This document shows, one piece after another, positions 19,342 to 29,365 of a stretch of DNA of 64,000 nucleotides (its first letter is position 1; the number at the start of each line of letters is the position of its first letter). A program made the position numbers and the translations under genes. The notes beneath the pieces were generated by a model. The model made no database searches. It was not told where the DNA came from and saw only the letters and a list, made by a program, of their open reading frames with translations. The stretch is taken from positions 620,001 to 684,000 of the forward strand of contig CALNXQ010000008.1 of assembly GCA_942490535.1 (NCBI GenBank), given 5' to 3'. This stretch comes from JAEINY01 sp942490535. Lineage in GTDB: Bacteria > Bacteroidota > Bacteroidia > Bacteroidales > Marinilabiliaceae.

Positions 19342-19777
19342 ATGCTAAGGTTTTGGATTGTACTTATTCAATTAAAATTACGCTCTAGCAATAATCGGAA
19401 GTATTCACCAAACTGTGTCTATATATTTTTTTCCGTTTTCACTCAAAAGCTTTTTAAGAATGATTATCAGATTGTGTCAAGGGCGGCAGAGGTACGAAGC
19501 CGTTTATATAACCTTGATTGATTCTGAAATCATTATTTCCTTTGCTTTTGGGGTGAAATATGGCACTAATCCTCTCGTATAATCCGATCCTCAAACTTGA
19601 TTTCTATTTGCGCCAAAACAAGTCCCCCAATTGGGTTGGTTTTCTACATAAAACCGGTGTTAAGTCAACCTGAAGAGATGACCAGGAAGGTAAAGAGCTA
19701 TTCAAGAGTTGTTCCTCGGCATCCCCTTATGTTTATTAAAATTCTATCTTTGATGCCAACCCCATAATTATAAAAAC
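19342..19777. other. Intergenic region with no recognised feature
   Basis: 436 bp between a leftward pseudogene and the rightward zinc-finger gene. I see no convincing reading frame, RNA gene or strong hairpin. It must contain the two divergent promoters. Confidence 0.5.
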
Positions 19778-20110
19778 GTGAACATCGATAAAAACGAAAT
19801 CAGACAATTAATTGAGAAGCAAATCACCACTCTTGAACGTAAGATCAAAAACCTAAAAGAACTCACGGTTGCCATTGCACCGGATGATGCCATTGGCCGG
19901 GTGAGTCGCATGGATGCCATCAATAATAGAAGTGTAAATGAGGCAGCCTTGCGCCAATCGGAAATCAAATTGAAAAAACTAATCGAAGCTTTACAACAAA
20001 TTGACGATGACGACTTTGGCCTATGCCTGATCTGTAAGGCACCCATTCAGGCCGGCAGAATAATACTCATGCCAGAAAGTCGGAAATGCATTAAATGCGC
20101 GGCAAAATAA
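19778..20110 (+). CDS. DksA/TraR-type zinc-finger protein
   Basis: 110 residues. A coiled-coil N-terminal half (EIRQLIEKQITTLERKIKNLKEL) is followed by the zinc-finger region FGLCLICKAPI...CIKCAAK with a CxxC pair and a second CxxC pair. This is the layout of DksA/TraR proteins, which enter the RNA polymerase secondary channel with ppGpp. The acidic DDDD stretch is near the family's usual acidic tip, but the exact DxxDxA motif is not clear. The only in-frame start after a stop at 19751 is GTG at 19778. A terminator shared with the convergent gene follows. Confidence 0.82.
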   Translation: MNIDKNEIRQLIEKQITTLERKIKNLKELTVAIAPDDAIGRVSRMDAINNRSVNEAALRQSEIKLKKLIEALQQIDDDDFGLCLICKAPIQAGRIILMPESRKCIKCAAK

Positions 20111-20135
20111 AACTTTCCTTTTCCTAATCCAAACC

Positions 20136-20171
20136 AAAAGAGGCAGTTAAATCAGTCAACTACCTCTTTTT
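20136..20171. terminator. Bidirectional terminator
   Basis: AAAAGAGG-C-AGTT pairs with AACT-A-CCTCTTTT between convergent genes. T-tracts occur on both strands. Confidence 0.75.
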
Positions 20172-20189
20172 GCTTGATTTAAAGCCAGC

Positions 20190-23100
20190 TTACTGCTCTT
20201 TGACCTCTTCACTGTTTTCGACTGCCTCCTCTTCATCATCAGAAGCAGTGGTTTTATTAAAATTGGTCAGAAAGCGTTTTTTCTTACTTTCCGGTGCCAA
20301 AATGAATGAGAATGATTTTTCGCCCAAGCCTACTTTTTGTTTGCGTTCATCAGCTTTTAGCCCTTGTACAATGGTATTGTACTGACCATCGGAAGAAAGC
20401 GTCTGCATCATGCCATTCTTGTAGGAAAAGTAGAACCAGTGATCTTTATCCAGCTCAATGAACATATCGATGGAGTTACCGGATCGCTTGCGCACAATTT
20501 CAGCTTTCACATCCACTTCCTTATTCACGGCAAATTGCTTTACAAATGCCAGATCCGCTTTTCCTTCAATCACATAAGCACGCTTTGTTGTATTCCAGGT
20601 AAAATCAACATTACTAAACAACAACATCTGCTGTAAGTCTACCGGCATTCCTTCAGCGATACCCATGGAACTGCGATCCTTTTCAACTGCTTTTGCCACC
20701 TTAAAACCACTCCATTCGGCCATGCGCTTTTCAAAGGTCGCAGCCGATAGCTTGGAGGATTTTGCCTCCGCACTCATAACACCTGAATACATGGCATCCA
20801 ACGCCGCATCATTAAAGAAAAAGTCAATCCCCAGCATGGCGGTCCCAATAATCTTGTTCTCATCTCGCTGATGAATTAGCGTTCCACTGGCGCGCGTTTT
20901 TACCTGATCCAGTGAAACACCCAGATCAAAAGCCCCCTCGGCCATGATATTACAATCGGACTCATTAAAACGTACCACATTACCAACCGAATCGGGATAA
21001 TTGATTTTCTCTTCTGAGGCAATATCAAAGGACTTATTCTTATCGTTATAGACTAAGTAACCTTCTCCAGTTATCATGGGGATGTCACTGTAATCCTCCC
21101 GGTCTTCCAGAAAGGAACTGTACACATGCGTACTGTCCTTGGTGATAAAGAAATCTTTATAAATACGGTTAAACTCAAAATTCTCAGCTTCTTTACCCAC
21201 TGGTATCATGACTTTTCCCGGATCAATTTGTGAATTAAAGCGCAAATACGATTGGAGCTTTCCGGCACACCGGTGCAACATCTGCACACCCCCATCAAAA
21301 AAGAGATGTTCCTGACCGGCTTTCAAATTCACATCCCCTTTATATGCAAAATGCTTATCGAAAGTAAACAGATCCTGTTCCGTAATTTTACCATTGGCTT
21401 CTGTTTGATTTTCCTTATTTAATTCAATCCTATGAAAATCCAAGGTCAAGGTTTTTCCGGCCCCATTGAGATAATCAAATTTTCCATAACCACTATAGGC
21501 GTATTTTCCATTTATTTGAACATGCGAATCATAAATAGTATGGGCCGCAATAGAGTCATTAATAACGATTCGAACACTATCCAGCGCATCCATGGCCGCA
21601 TCCTCACGAATCGTTACAAATCCATTCCCTAACAACATATTCACATCACCAACTTCAATATTCTTGACCTCTTCGGCAAAAATGGTTTTACTCTCTACAT
21701 CATAACGCGCCATGGGCACCAGGAAGGCCAGTGAATCTTGTCGCCGATGCGTGGAAACAAAGCGGTTTCCTTCCGATCCACGCGCTCCCATGTAAATCTC
21801 ATTTTTATCCATGTGCCAGGAGAAGTCCGCAATGTAAGACATATAGCGATTATCGGTAAATTCCACCGGACTACCTCCTGATTTTGAATGGAAGGTACCT
21901 TGCCGTTCGACAAAGTCAATGTGCGATACCAGGTTGGTAGTCGAGAAACTCACGCCTTCTACTTCACCGGCTGCCAGGCTAAAGTCAGACAAATCGGCAT
22001 CGACAATGTGCTCCCCAAAAGTCATGGCCGGAGATACCAGAGAGGCCCTTAACATATAGAAGCTTCCCTTTCCGGATAAGCCAGCCGGTGTGACTTTGAG
22101 TTCTCCTTCCATCTCTGCTTCCGCCTTGTACATGACAAAATTCTCTTCCTGACTACGCGAAATCAACTGATCCTGGCCAGGTGAGTATTCCACGTAGGTA
22201 TATTTTCCCTGTACATCAGGAAATTCTACACCTTCCACCTGCCGTTGAACAGTAAATTCGTGTGTCTGACCTTTCACCATATCCGGTAAGAAAGTAAAGT
22301 TTTCAGAATGACTGGATGACGTCACATAAGCCAACAAACCATTCCCCTTCAATCCTTTATTAGTCAAGTCAATCGTATTCGTAAAGGTGGCACCTCCTCC
22401 ATACAATGAATACCCTTCAGGTGGTGTTTGTCGTCTAAAACCTAAGGAATAATCCTCCGGACGAATGGTCAAATTCTCTCTAAAGGTCGGAAAGATGTTG
22501 GATTCAAATTCGCCGGCAAAATTAAAATTATCCGGCTTCAGGGTATTTATACTATCCATTTCGAAAGGATCGAGAGTAAAGAAAAACTTCTCCCGATCGT
22601 AAGCACCTCCCTGAATGTCCTTGCGGTCAAAATAGACATATGATTCAATATCACTGACAATAATCGGAAATTGAGAATTGGCTTTTGCCCCCGATTTATT
22701 ATCAGGCTCATCAATCTGCAAATGCCCGGAAAGCTGCGCAATAGTATTATTTACCGTTTTAAGCAATGGACGACCAAAATAATCCATATCTTCCGACAGC
22801 ACTTTCATCCGCAATGAATCAATATTACTCATATCAATTCGAAAATCATCATAGGAAAACTTAAATCCATTCCCAAACAGATTGAGCATCCCGGCATTAA
22901 TGGTGCCATTGAACACAAAATTCCGATTTTCCTTCAGTATGATTTGCTTATCGCGCGGAAAGAAAACCACATTTTGATGGTCACAAATGGAGATGGACTC
23001 CACACCATTTAAATTTAAGTCATAATTCTTAAGATCGAGCTGTGCATTGGGCTGTTGACCGGGCGTTAGGGAATTAAAACGGATCACATCAAAATCCTTT

Positions 23101-24662
23101 TTTCCTAGGCGGAAATCCAAATAATCATACAAACGTTGTCGCACCTGTATTTCGTCCGTATTCACATTATATCCCACAAAGCCATAAAATGATAAACCGA
23201 TCACTTGCTGCCTGATCTGTCCTTCCGGTAAATGAATAAAGCGAGCGTAATCTTTGACCGAGAATGGTTTTCGATTAAAGTATTTACTGCAATCTTTCAA
23301 TCCCTGCAAAGGATGAATGGCATCCATCCCTTGTAATTTATTGTAAAATGCTTCCCGAAAATAACTGAGCGACTCAAAGAAAGCCTGATTTTGGGCCGCC
23401 CCGGTGAGCATACGTAAATCCATATGAATTTCATCCAAATTCCAACGGATCAGCTCCACATCCATACTCACATTATGAAACGTATTAAAATAAGGACTCA
23501 ATGCCAAACCTTCTCCATTGCGAATCAGATACACGGCATTCTGATCAGCCATGTATTTAAAAATTAATCCGGGATGATAGACAAACGCCGTATCTAAACT
23601 GATCTTAACCTCGGTATCATTACTTAAGATTTGGTCTTTACGCAATGCAAAATAGAGTGATTTGGCCGTCACAAAAAGCGTATCCTTCCGATAGATGGTA
23701 ATAATGGCAGGATTTTCTTGCGTTCCCGCCCCAAGAAATTTCGCTCCTGTCTGGGCAAAGCCCCCTTCGTAATTAATATTGGGATGGATGTCTTTAATTT
23801 CAAATCGTTGATTAGAAGACGTAAACTTTGGATAGATCGTGCCTTCGGGTGTCTGAACAACCATTACCTTATGCTCCAGCGAACCATTCAATGGAAAGTC
23901 GAAATAATGACGGTTATAAAACTCCACACTATCCACGTCAAAGCTGGCTTTATCCATGCGTAATGCATAGTTTCCAAAGGTACAGTACACCATGTTGGGC
24001 TCAAAACCGGATCGCTCCCAGGTCACACGCCCCTGATCGCCCAACCATTCCTCTTCCAGGGGATAAAAAACACCCTGTGTATCAAAAATGGTGATACTGT
24101 CATTTTTCGAATGACACACCAAATCCGTGGGTCCAAAAACAATGGATAGCTTTTCATTCTCATATTCATAACGGTAGTTATCACTGCGGCTGACCCATCG
24201 CACAGCTGGCGTAGAGTAAACGGTATTGGTGGCAATCAAATCCCGGCTGATTTTCAGAAATGAATCCAAATGACGTAAGGCAAATCGAGGTGTTTTTAAC
24301 AGGTTTGCCACTGCCGCCGTCCAATTATCAAAGCTATCCCCGGTATGTCCATGCTGATGAAAGGTCATCATGGTGGTCAGATACGTTTCATAGTGTGGAT
24401 AAGGTCGCGCCCGCTTCACCGCCAATTGAGTACACGTGGCCAGGATTAATTCTTTTAGCTCTGTTGGTGTTTCCGGATTTATCCAGAAATTGGTAACGGT
24501 TTCCACAAATTCTTTGGCCGCTTTTTTATCCGCCGTACCCTTGAATAACTCTTCTAAATCCTGAGGAAAAGCTTCAATTGTACCATTAAATTGAAAGGTC
24601 TGTGCTGTAGAAAAGAGTCCCCAACTTAATACTATCAATACTCCAAACAAACGCTTCATCAT
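20190..24662 (-). CDS. Very large secreted protein of unknown function
   Basis: About 1490 residues from the ATG at 24662 (MMKRLFGVLIVLSWGLFSTAQ is a clear signal peptide; the frame is open to 24686). No catalytic motif, repeat or sorting domain is recognised. The bulk looks beta-rich, with many short alternating segments such as YTYVEYSPGQDQLISR. A helical region near 400-520 contains KDYARFIHLPEGQIRQQVIG. The C-terminal 30 residues are strongly acidic (SDDEEEAVENSEEVKE). A huge exported protein next to prmA. It could be a periplasmic or surface scaffold. I see no T9SS or beta-barrel signature to decide. Confidence 0.85.
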   Translation of the reverse strand: MMKRLFGVLIVLSWGLFSTAQTFQFNGTIEAFPQDLEELFKGTADKKAAKEFVETVTNFWINPETPTELKELILATCTQLAVKRARPYPHYETYLTTMMTFHQHGHTGDSFDNWTAAVANLLKTPRFALRHLDSFLKISRDLIATNTVYSTPAVRWVSRSDNYRYEYENEKLSIVFGPTDLVCHSKNDSITIFDTQGVFYPLEEEWLGDQGRVTWERSGFEPNMVYCTFGNYALRMDKASFDVDSVEFYNRHYFDFPLNGSLEHKVMVVQTPEGTIYPKFTSSNQRFEIKDIHPNINYEGGFAQTGAKFLGAGTQENPAIITIYRKDTLFVTAKSLYFALRKDQILSNDTEVKISLDTAFVYHPGLIFKYMADQNAVYLIRNGEGLALSPYFNTFHNVSMDVELIRWNLDEIHMDLRMLTGAAQNQAFFESLSYFREAFYNKLQGMDAIHPLQGLKDCSKYFNRKPFSVKDYARFIHLPEGQIRQQVIGLSFYGFVGYNVNTDEIQVRQRLYDYLDFRLGKKDFDVIRFNSLTPGQQPNAQLDLKNYDLNLNGVESISICDHQNVVFFPRDKQIILKENRNFVFNGTINAGMLNLFGNGFKFSYDDFRIDMSNIDSLRMKVLSEDMDYFGRPLLKTVNNTIAQLSGHLQIDEPDNKSGAKANSQFPIIVSDIESYVYFDRKDIQGGAYDREKFFFTLDPFEMDSINTLKPDNFNFAGEFESNIFPTFRENLTIRPEDYSLGFRRQTPPEGYSLYGGGATFTNTIDLTNKGLKGNGLLAYVTSSSHSENFTFLPDMVKGQTHEFTVQRQVEGVEFPDVQGKYTYVEYSPGQDQLISRSQEENFVMYKAEAEMEGELKVTPAGLSGKGSFYMLRASLVSPAMTFGEHIVDADLSDFSLAAGEVEGVSFSTTNLVSHIDFVERQGTFHSKSGGSPVEFTDNRYMSYIADFSWHMDKNEIYMGARGSEGNRFVSTHRRQDSLAFLVPMARYDVESKTIFAEEVKNIEVGDVNMLLGNGFVTIREDAAMDALDSVRIVINDSIAAHTIYDSHVQINGKYAYSGYGKFDYLNGAGKTLTLDFHRIELNKENQTEANGKITEQDLFTFDKHFAYKGDVNLKAGQEHLFFDGGVQMLHRCAGKLQSYLRFNSQIDPGKVMIPVGKEAENFEFNRIYKDFFITKDSTHVYSSFLEDREDYSDIPMITGEGYLVYNDKNKSFDIASEEKINYPDSVGNVVRFNESDCNIMAEGAFDLGVSLDQVKTRASGTLIHQRDENKIIGTAMLGIDFFFNDAALDAMYSGVMSAEAKSSKLSAATFEKRMAEWSGFKVAKAVEKDRSSMGIAEGMPVDLQQMLLFSNVDFTWNTTKRAYVIEGKADLAFVKQFAVNKEVDVKAEIVRKRSGNSIDMFIELDKDHWFYFSYKNGMMQTLSSDGQYNTIVQGLKADERKQKVGLGEKSFSFILAPESKKKRFLTNFNKTTASDDEEEAVENSEEVKEQ

Positions 24663-24759
24663 ACCGTCAGCTTTTGCAATAATCACTAGTTAATAAAACA
24701 AGACCGCTACTCAGTTATATAAAAGGAAGAGAAACCCAGATAACGATCATCAGAAAATT

Positions 24760-24782
24760 AAAAAACCGGTTTTAATAACCGG
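24760..24782 (-). terminator. Rho-independent terminator of prmA
   Basis: On the minus strand CCGGTT, ATTAA loop, AACCGG, then six Ts. It overlaps the last codons and stop of prmA. Confidence 0.85.
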
Positions 24783-25614
24783 CCTTCTTATACGCAGCTG
24801 CCACCCAATTGTTATCGGTTTTATGCGATAAATAACTCAATTGGTGCTTTTGCGTCTCCTGCGTTATAATTTCTAAATCCTCGGTATAAAACCCACTCAG
24901 AAAAAGTAGCCCGCCCGGCTTTAATACTTTTGCGTAATGTTGCATATCATCCAGTAAGATATTCCGGTTGATATTGGCCAATACGATATCGAATGACTGC
25001 TCATTCAACAATTCAGCACCACCCATTTGAATCTCCATATTTTCAATATGGTTGAGTTCCATGTTTTCGATGGCATTATTATACGCCCATTCATCGATAT
25101 CGATCCCTAATACAGACTGACAGCCGCGCATGGAGCATAACATCCCGAGAATACCGGTTCCGCATCCCATATCCAAAACCCGCAGTTCTGCCACCTCTGT
25201 TTCCAGAATGTGTTGAACCATCAGACTGGTTGTGGAGTGATGGCCCGTGCCAAACGCCATCTTGGGGTCGATGAGAATATCGTATTTAATACCTTCAACA
25301 GACTGATGAAATGAACTTCGCACCACACATTCCTTCCCAATGACAATGGGTTGAAAAAAGTTTTCTTCCCACACTTTATTCCAATTCTGATCGGGAATAA
25401 CCTCTGTTTCAAAGGACAACTGAACCCCTTCAAAAGGCAAGTCCAACTGCTTCAATACTTCCGGGCGATAGTCCTGGCTGGGAATGTAAGCTTCAAATCC
25501 GGTTTCGGATTCACAAAAACTATCAAATCCCAAATTACCCAATTGAGCGATTAACAAATCGCCTGCAATGGGATTCATAGGTGTTATGATGACATTTACT
25601 TTTGTATATTCCAT
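24772..25614 (-). CDS. prmA: Ribosomal protein L11 methyltransferase
   Basis: 280-residue SAM-dependent enzyme that trimethylates ribosomal protein L11. The SAM site is LDMGCGTGILGML with VLGIDIDEWAYNNA. The catalytic-loop motif IVLANINRNILL and the MAFGTGHHSTT segment match PrmA rather than other methyltransferases. The N-terminal 100 residues form the L11-recognition domain. A TATTTTTG box lies about 17 bp before the ATG, and the terminator overlaps its end, so it appears monocistronic. Confidence 0.95.
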   Translation of the reverse strand: MEYTKVNVIITPMNPIAGDLLIAQLGNLGFDSFCESETGFEAYIPSQDYRPEVLKQLDLPFEGVQLSFETEVIPDQNWNKVWEENFFQPIVIGKECVVRSSFHQSVEGIKYDILIDPKMAFGTGHHSTTSLMVQHILETEVAELRVLDMGCGTGILGMLCSMRGCQSVLGIDIDEWAYNNAIENMELNHIENMEIQMGGAELLNEQSFDIVLANINRNILLDDMQHYAKVLKPGGLLFLSGFYTEDLEIITQETQKHQLSYLSHKTDNNWVAAAYKKAGY

Positions 25615-25630
25615 GTTTTTCTATTTTATG

Positions 25631-25638
25631 CAAAAATA
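25631..25638 (-). promoter_or_regulatory. Candidate Bacteroidota -7 box for prmA
   Basis: TATTTTTG on the minus strand, 17 bp upstream of the prmA ATG, fits TAnnTTTG. The -33 region is not well conserved. Confidence 0.4.
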
Positions 25639-25744
25639 CATAACAGATTTGGAAAATACGGCGAATAATTCACAATGGATCGAATGCCACACCTGCTCCT
25701 TGATGAAATCAGCCATTCAACGCGAAGTTTCAACAGCCACTTCA

Positions 25745-28700
25745 TTATTCAGCCGACCGGTGACTGCTATCGATTGAAACGGGAATCATGAAATAGAAGA
25801 TTGAAGATTGCCCAGGAGTGGATTCTGCCCAAATTATTCCTCCTAATAATTCCACCAGGTGTTTGCAGATCGAAAGACCCAGGCCAGTCCCCTTATATAA
25901 TCGCTTCCCGGAAGTCGATAGTTTCCGAAAACTATCAAAAACAGTCTCCAGTTCGTGATGCGGTATCCCAATGCCACTATCTTTCACATGAATTCGAACA
26001 TACTCTCTGTTATCCTGAATAAGCGGGGAAATACCGATTTCAATAAAACCCGTATCGGTAAATTTTAAAGCATTTTCCAAAAGATTACGAAGCACTTGCT
26101 TTATTCGATTATTATCCGATCGAATGAGGCATTGTTCCTTCTCTATTCTCATGTTTAGCTGAAGCTGTATATTTTTTTCATCACAGCGCGGTTTATAGTG
26201 ATTATAAAGTTCCTGAATCAACTCACACACATTAAAATCTTCAAAACGAATTACCAGGGTACCTGCTTCAATAAGACTTAAATCCAGAATATCGTCAATC
26301 AAAACCATTAACGCATCAGTATTTTGACGGATGTAAGTAATGTATTGATGCTGTTCATTGACGTCGATCAGATTAGAATCCAAAAGATTGGAAAACCCAA
26401 CAATGGCATTCATTGGAGTCCGTATCTCATGACTGATATTGGCTAAAAAAGCTGATTTCAGGCGTTCCGACTGCTCAGCCTTTACTTTAGCTGCTTCCAG
26501 GTCTTTCGTGCGCTGCTGCACTAATTTCTCCAGGTGGTACCGATGCGTATCCAATTCCTCCTTTTGCTTCAAAATCTCCTCATTCTGTACCTTTATCTCT
26601 TCCTGCCTCTCTTCCATGATGCTGTTGGCCAATTTTAAATCTCTGGTCTTTTTATTCACCAAATGCTCCAGAATACGTTTCTGCCTGGCTAAAGCATATG
26701 TGCGATATTTGAAGTAAGAGATGACCGACGCCACAACTATAAAAACCACCAACAACCTAAACCAGAGAGTTTGATAAAGAGGGGGTAAAATCGAGACCTG
26801 AATGGTTTTAGGATGAGGATTCCAATAACCATCATTATTAGCTGCTTTTACCTTAAACACATACTCGCCAGGAGGCAGATTTGTATAGAACGCCTGTCGT
26901 GCATTTCCATTTTCAATCCACTGCTTATCAAAACCTTCAAGAATATATCGATACTTATTTTTTGATGGCAAGCTATAATTTAATGCCGCAAACTTGAACG
27001 TCAAGGCATTCTCAGTAGGGGACAATGTAATTCGCTCTGTTTGATTTAAAGCCTTGATCAGTATTTTATGCTTTCGTGTCGCCTGATATGTATCAACAGG
27101 TTGATTGGATATATGCAAATCCGTTAAAACAACCGGGGGTTCAAACACATTAAAAAAGATACTATCCGGATGAAATAAATTAAATCCATAAATCCCGCCA
27201 AAGACTATATAACCATTTTTTAGTTTTAAGGATGCCTCCTTATGAAACTCTTTCTCCTGAATTCCATCCGTATAATCATATTCCACAAATTTCCAGGTAT
27301 CCGGATCAAAATAAACCAGTGTTTTGGCAGTGCTAAACCAAATTTTTCCATGATCATCCTCTTCCATGGCAAACACAACATCACTTTGCAATCCTTCTTT
27401 CAGAGACAAGGATCGAAAGGAGTGGCCATCGGGCAAGAGTAAATTAATCCCCGTGGCAGTTCCAATCCATAACCTCTTTTTTGAATCAATCAACAAAGAA
27501 ACGATGCGATTTCCTGAAATAGAGGTTGAATCCCCCTCAATATGCACAAATTTTTCAGTGAAAATCTTACGGCTTCTGTCGAACTGGCATAATCCGCCTC
27601 CATCAGTGCCCACCCAAATATTTTCATCGGCATCCTCAGTGATGGTCCAAACCAGGTTATCCAATACCTCCGGATTTATTCCCGGATAGGGTTTATACAA
27701 GGCAAATTCTTCCTGCCGCTCATCATACAACTCCAAACCAGCATCTGTTCCTAACCAGATTTGATTGTATTTATCTAAGAATATTTCCCGGATGTAATCA
27801 TTACTCAGACTCCCTGTGCGATAATAATCGGCAAACACTTTTTTTACAACTCCAGTATTTAAATCAATACGATTAAATCCCTGACGGGTACCCACATACA
27901 ACTGATTATTCTGATGCAACAAACTAAGCACTTGATCATCTGAAATTTGCGGATACGTAAAGCGATAGTCATTTTTTAAAAAGGATCGCGTGCCTTGATC
28001 ATAAGTAATGATTCCATTACCCCTCGTTCCAACAATAATTCTTCCCATACTATCGGTCGCAAAAGCAAAACTCTCCGGACTGGAAATTTCATCCGGAAAT
28101 TCCCACCGACTAATCAAATCAAACTTTTTATAATGTGGGTCAATCATATTAATCCCATCAGAAGTTGTTATCCACACATGGCTTTGTGCTTGTGAGAAAT
28201 AAATATCAGTAACCATATTATTACTCAGAGAGGGAAAGCGATTTTTCTCATAGCGATGGGATGACCATCGCTTTGTGCGGGGGGAATAAATGTAAAACCC
28301 ATCTCCGTAGGTTCCGATCCACAAATTATTCTGGTGATCTTTTTTCAAACTATTAATGTCAGTATTCTTCCACCCATCAGCCAAGTGAGGAATAATCCTT
28401 TTGAATGTCATATCCGACGACCAGAACTCATACAGACCGCCTTGCCGGGTGCCTACAAAAAAATGACCGGGCTCAAATTCAATAAATCCCCAGATAAAGC
28501 CTCTTTTCAAGGCCTTCTCCTGTTCTGTAGCCACATCGTATTTATCGATGCGAAAACTCCTGGGATCCAACTTCAACAGACCATCACCCCAGGTACTGAT
28601 CCATAAAAATCCGCCTGAATCCATGGTGACCTTACGAACGTGATTGCTACTGGCGGTGAGAAATGGATAGCGGGAGAAATCAATCCGTTCAATTAGTTCT

Positions 28701-29197
28701 GTATCCGGATCAATACTAAAAATACCTCCTCCCCAGGTTCCGCACCATATTTTACCCGTACTATCTTCACACATGGTGAATATGGCATCACTGGAGGGCG
28801 TATGATTATCAGCGGCATTAAACAAAAAACGTTGAAATGTCTCTGTTTCGCGATTATACTTGTTCAAACCCTTGTAGGTGCCCACCCAAAGATCATCATT
28901 TTTATCCATCAGCAGGCATACAACAGCATTTTGACTCAGCGATAAGGGATCTGTTTCTGAATATCGAAAGGTTTTGAATTCATATCCGTCAAAACGATTG
29001 AGACCATTGTAGGTACCAATCCAAATGAAACCTTCTGAATCCTGAATCACACAAGTGGAGGAGCCGTGCGATAATCCATCTTTCACATTGTATTGTTTGA
29101 ATAGCTTCTCATCATGAACATTTGAAGCAAGCCCTGCACGACACAGCAAAACAGTAATTAGTAACAGTAGCCTTCCTTTATTTAGGTTCCTAAACAT
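25745..29197 (-). CDS. Reg_prop/Y_Y_Y two-component sensor histidine kinase
   Basis: About 1150 residues from the ATG at 29197, where a signal/anchor peptide begins. The periplasmic part is a two-component propeller of many Reg_prop blades (DSEGFIWIGTYNGLNRFD type), then a Y_Y_Y domain (LPPGEYVFKVKAANNDGYW). A transmembrane helix (LLVVFIVVASVISYF) and coiled coil precede HisKA with NISHEIRTPMNA (His about 922) and a HATPase domain with N, G1 (DSGIGIP) and G2 (KGTGLGLS) boxes. Unlike hybrid HTCS proteins, there is no receiver or AraC domain: it ends after HATPase. The family usually senses glycans or their breakdown products. Its partner regulator is not in this window. Confidence 0.93.
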   Translation of the reverse strand: MFRNLNKGRLLLLITVLLCRAGLASNVHDEKLFKQYNVKDGLSHGSSTCVIQDSEGFIWIGTYNGLNRFDGYEFKTFRYSETDPLSLSQNAVVCLLMDKNDDLWVGTYKGLNKYNRETETFQRFLFNAADNHTPSSDAIFTMCEDSTGKIWCGTWGGGIFSIDPDTELIERIDFSRYPFLTASSNHVRKVTMDSGGFLWISTWGDGLLKLDPRSFRIDKYDVATEQEKALKRGFIWGFIEFEPGHFFVGTRQGGLYEFWSSDMTFKRIIPHLADGWKNTDINSLKKDHQNNLWIGTYGDGFYIYSPRTKRWSSHRYEKNRFPSLSNNMVTDIYFSQAQSHVWITTSDGINMIDPHYKKFDLISRWEFPDEISSPESFAFATDSMGRIIVGTRGNGIITYDQGTRSFLKNDYRFTYPQISDDQVLSLLHQNNQLYVGTRQGFNRIDLNTGVVKKVFADYYRTGSLSNDYIREIFLDKYNQIWLGTDAGLELYDERQEEFALYKPYPGINPEVLDNLVWTITEDADENIWVGTDGGGLCQFDRSRKIFTEKFVHIEGDSTSISGNRIVSLLIDSKKRLWIGTATGINLLLPDGHSFRSLSLKEGLQSDVVFAMEEDDHGKIWFSTAKTLVYFDPDTWKFVEYDYTDGIQEKEFHKEASLKLKNGYIVFGGIYGFNLFHPDSIFFNVFEPPVVLTDLHISNQPVDTYQATRKHKILIKALNQTERITLSPTENALTFKFAALNYSLPSKNKYRYILEGFDKQWIENGNARQAFYTNLPPGEYVFKVKAANNDGYWNPHPKTIQVSILPPLYQTLWFRLLVVFIVVASVISYFKYRTYALARQKRILEHLVNKKTRDLKLANSIMEERQEEIKVQNEEILKQKEELDTHRYHLEKLVQQRTKDLEAAKVKAEQSERLKSAFLANISHEIRTPMNAIVGFSNLLDSNLIDVNEQHQYITYIRQNTDALMVLIDDILDLSLIEAGTLVIRFEDFNVCELIQELYNHYKPRCDEKNIQLQLNMRIEKEQCLIRSDNNRIKQVLRNLLENALKFTDTGFIEIGISPLIQDNREYVRIHVKDSGIGIPHHELETVFDSFRKLSTSGKRLYKGTGLGLSICKHLVELLGGIIWAESTPGQSSIFYFMIPVSIDSSHRSAE

Positions 29198-29307
29198 GAT
29201 CACACCAATTCATTTTCCCAATGTATTGAAAGATAATTGATAATTCAGAAAAAATGAAGGAGACCTACCGCTTTTTGACCGAAGGAGGAAAAACATCTCT
29301 AAAAGGA

Positions 29308-29338
29308 GAAAAAAAAAGAGGTGAACAAATCACCTCTT
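29308..29338 (-). terminator. Rho-independent terminator of the tpiA operon
   Basis: AAGAGGTGA pairs perfectly with TCACCTCTT and is followed on the minus strand by a long T-tract. It lies 27 bp past the tpiA stop. Confidence 0.93.
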
Positions 29339-29365
29339 TACATATATTTTAAAGCTCTCAAAAAA

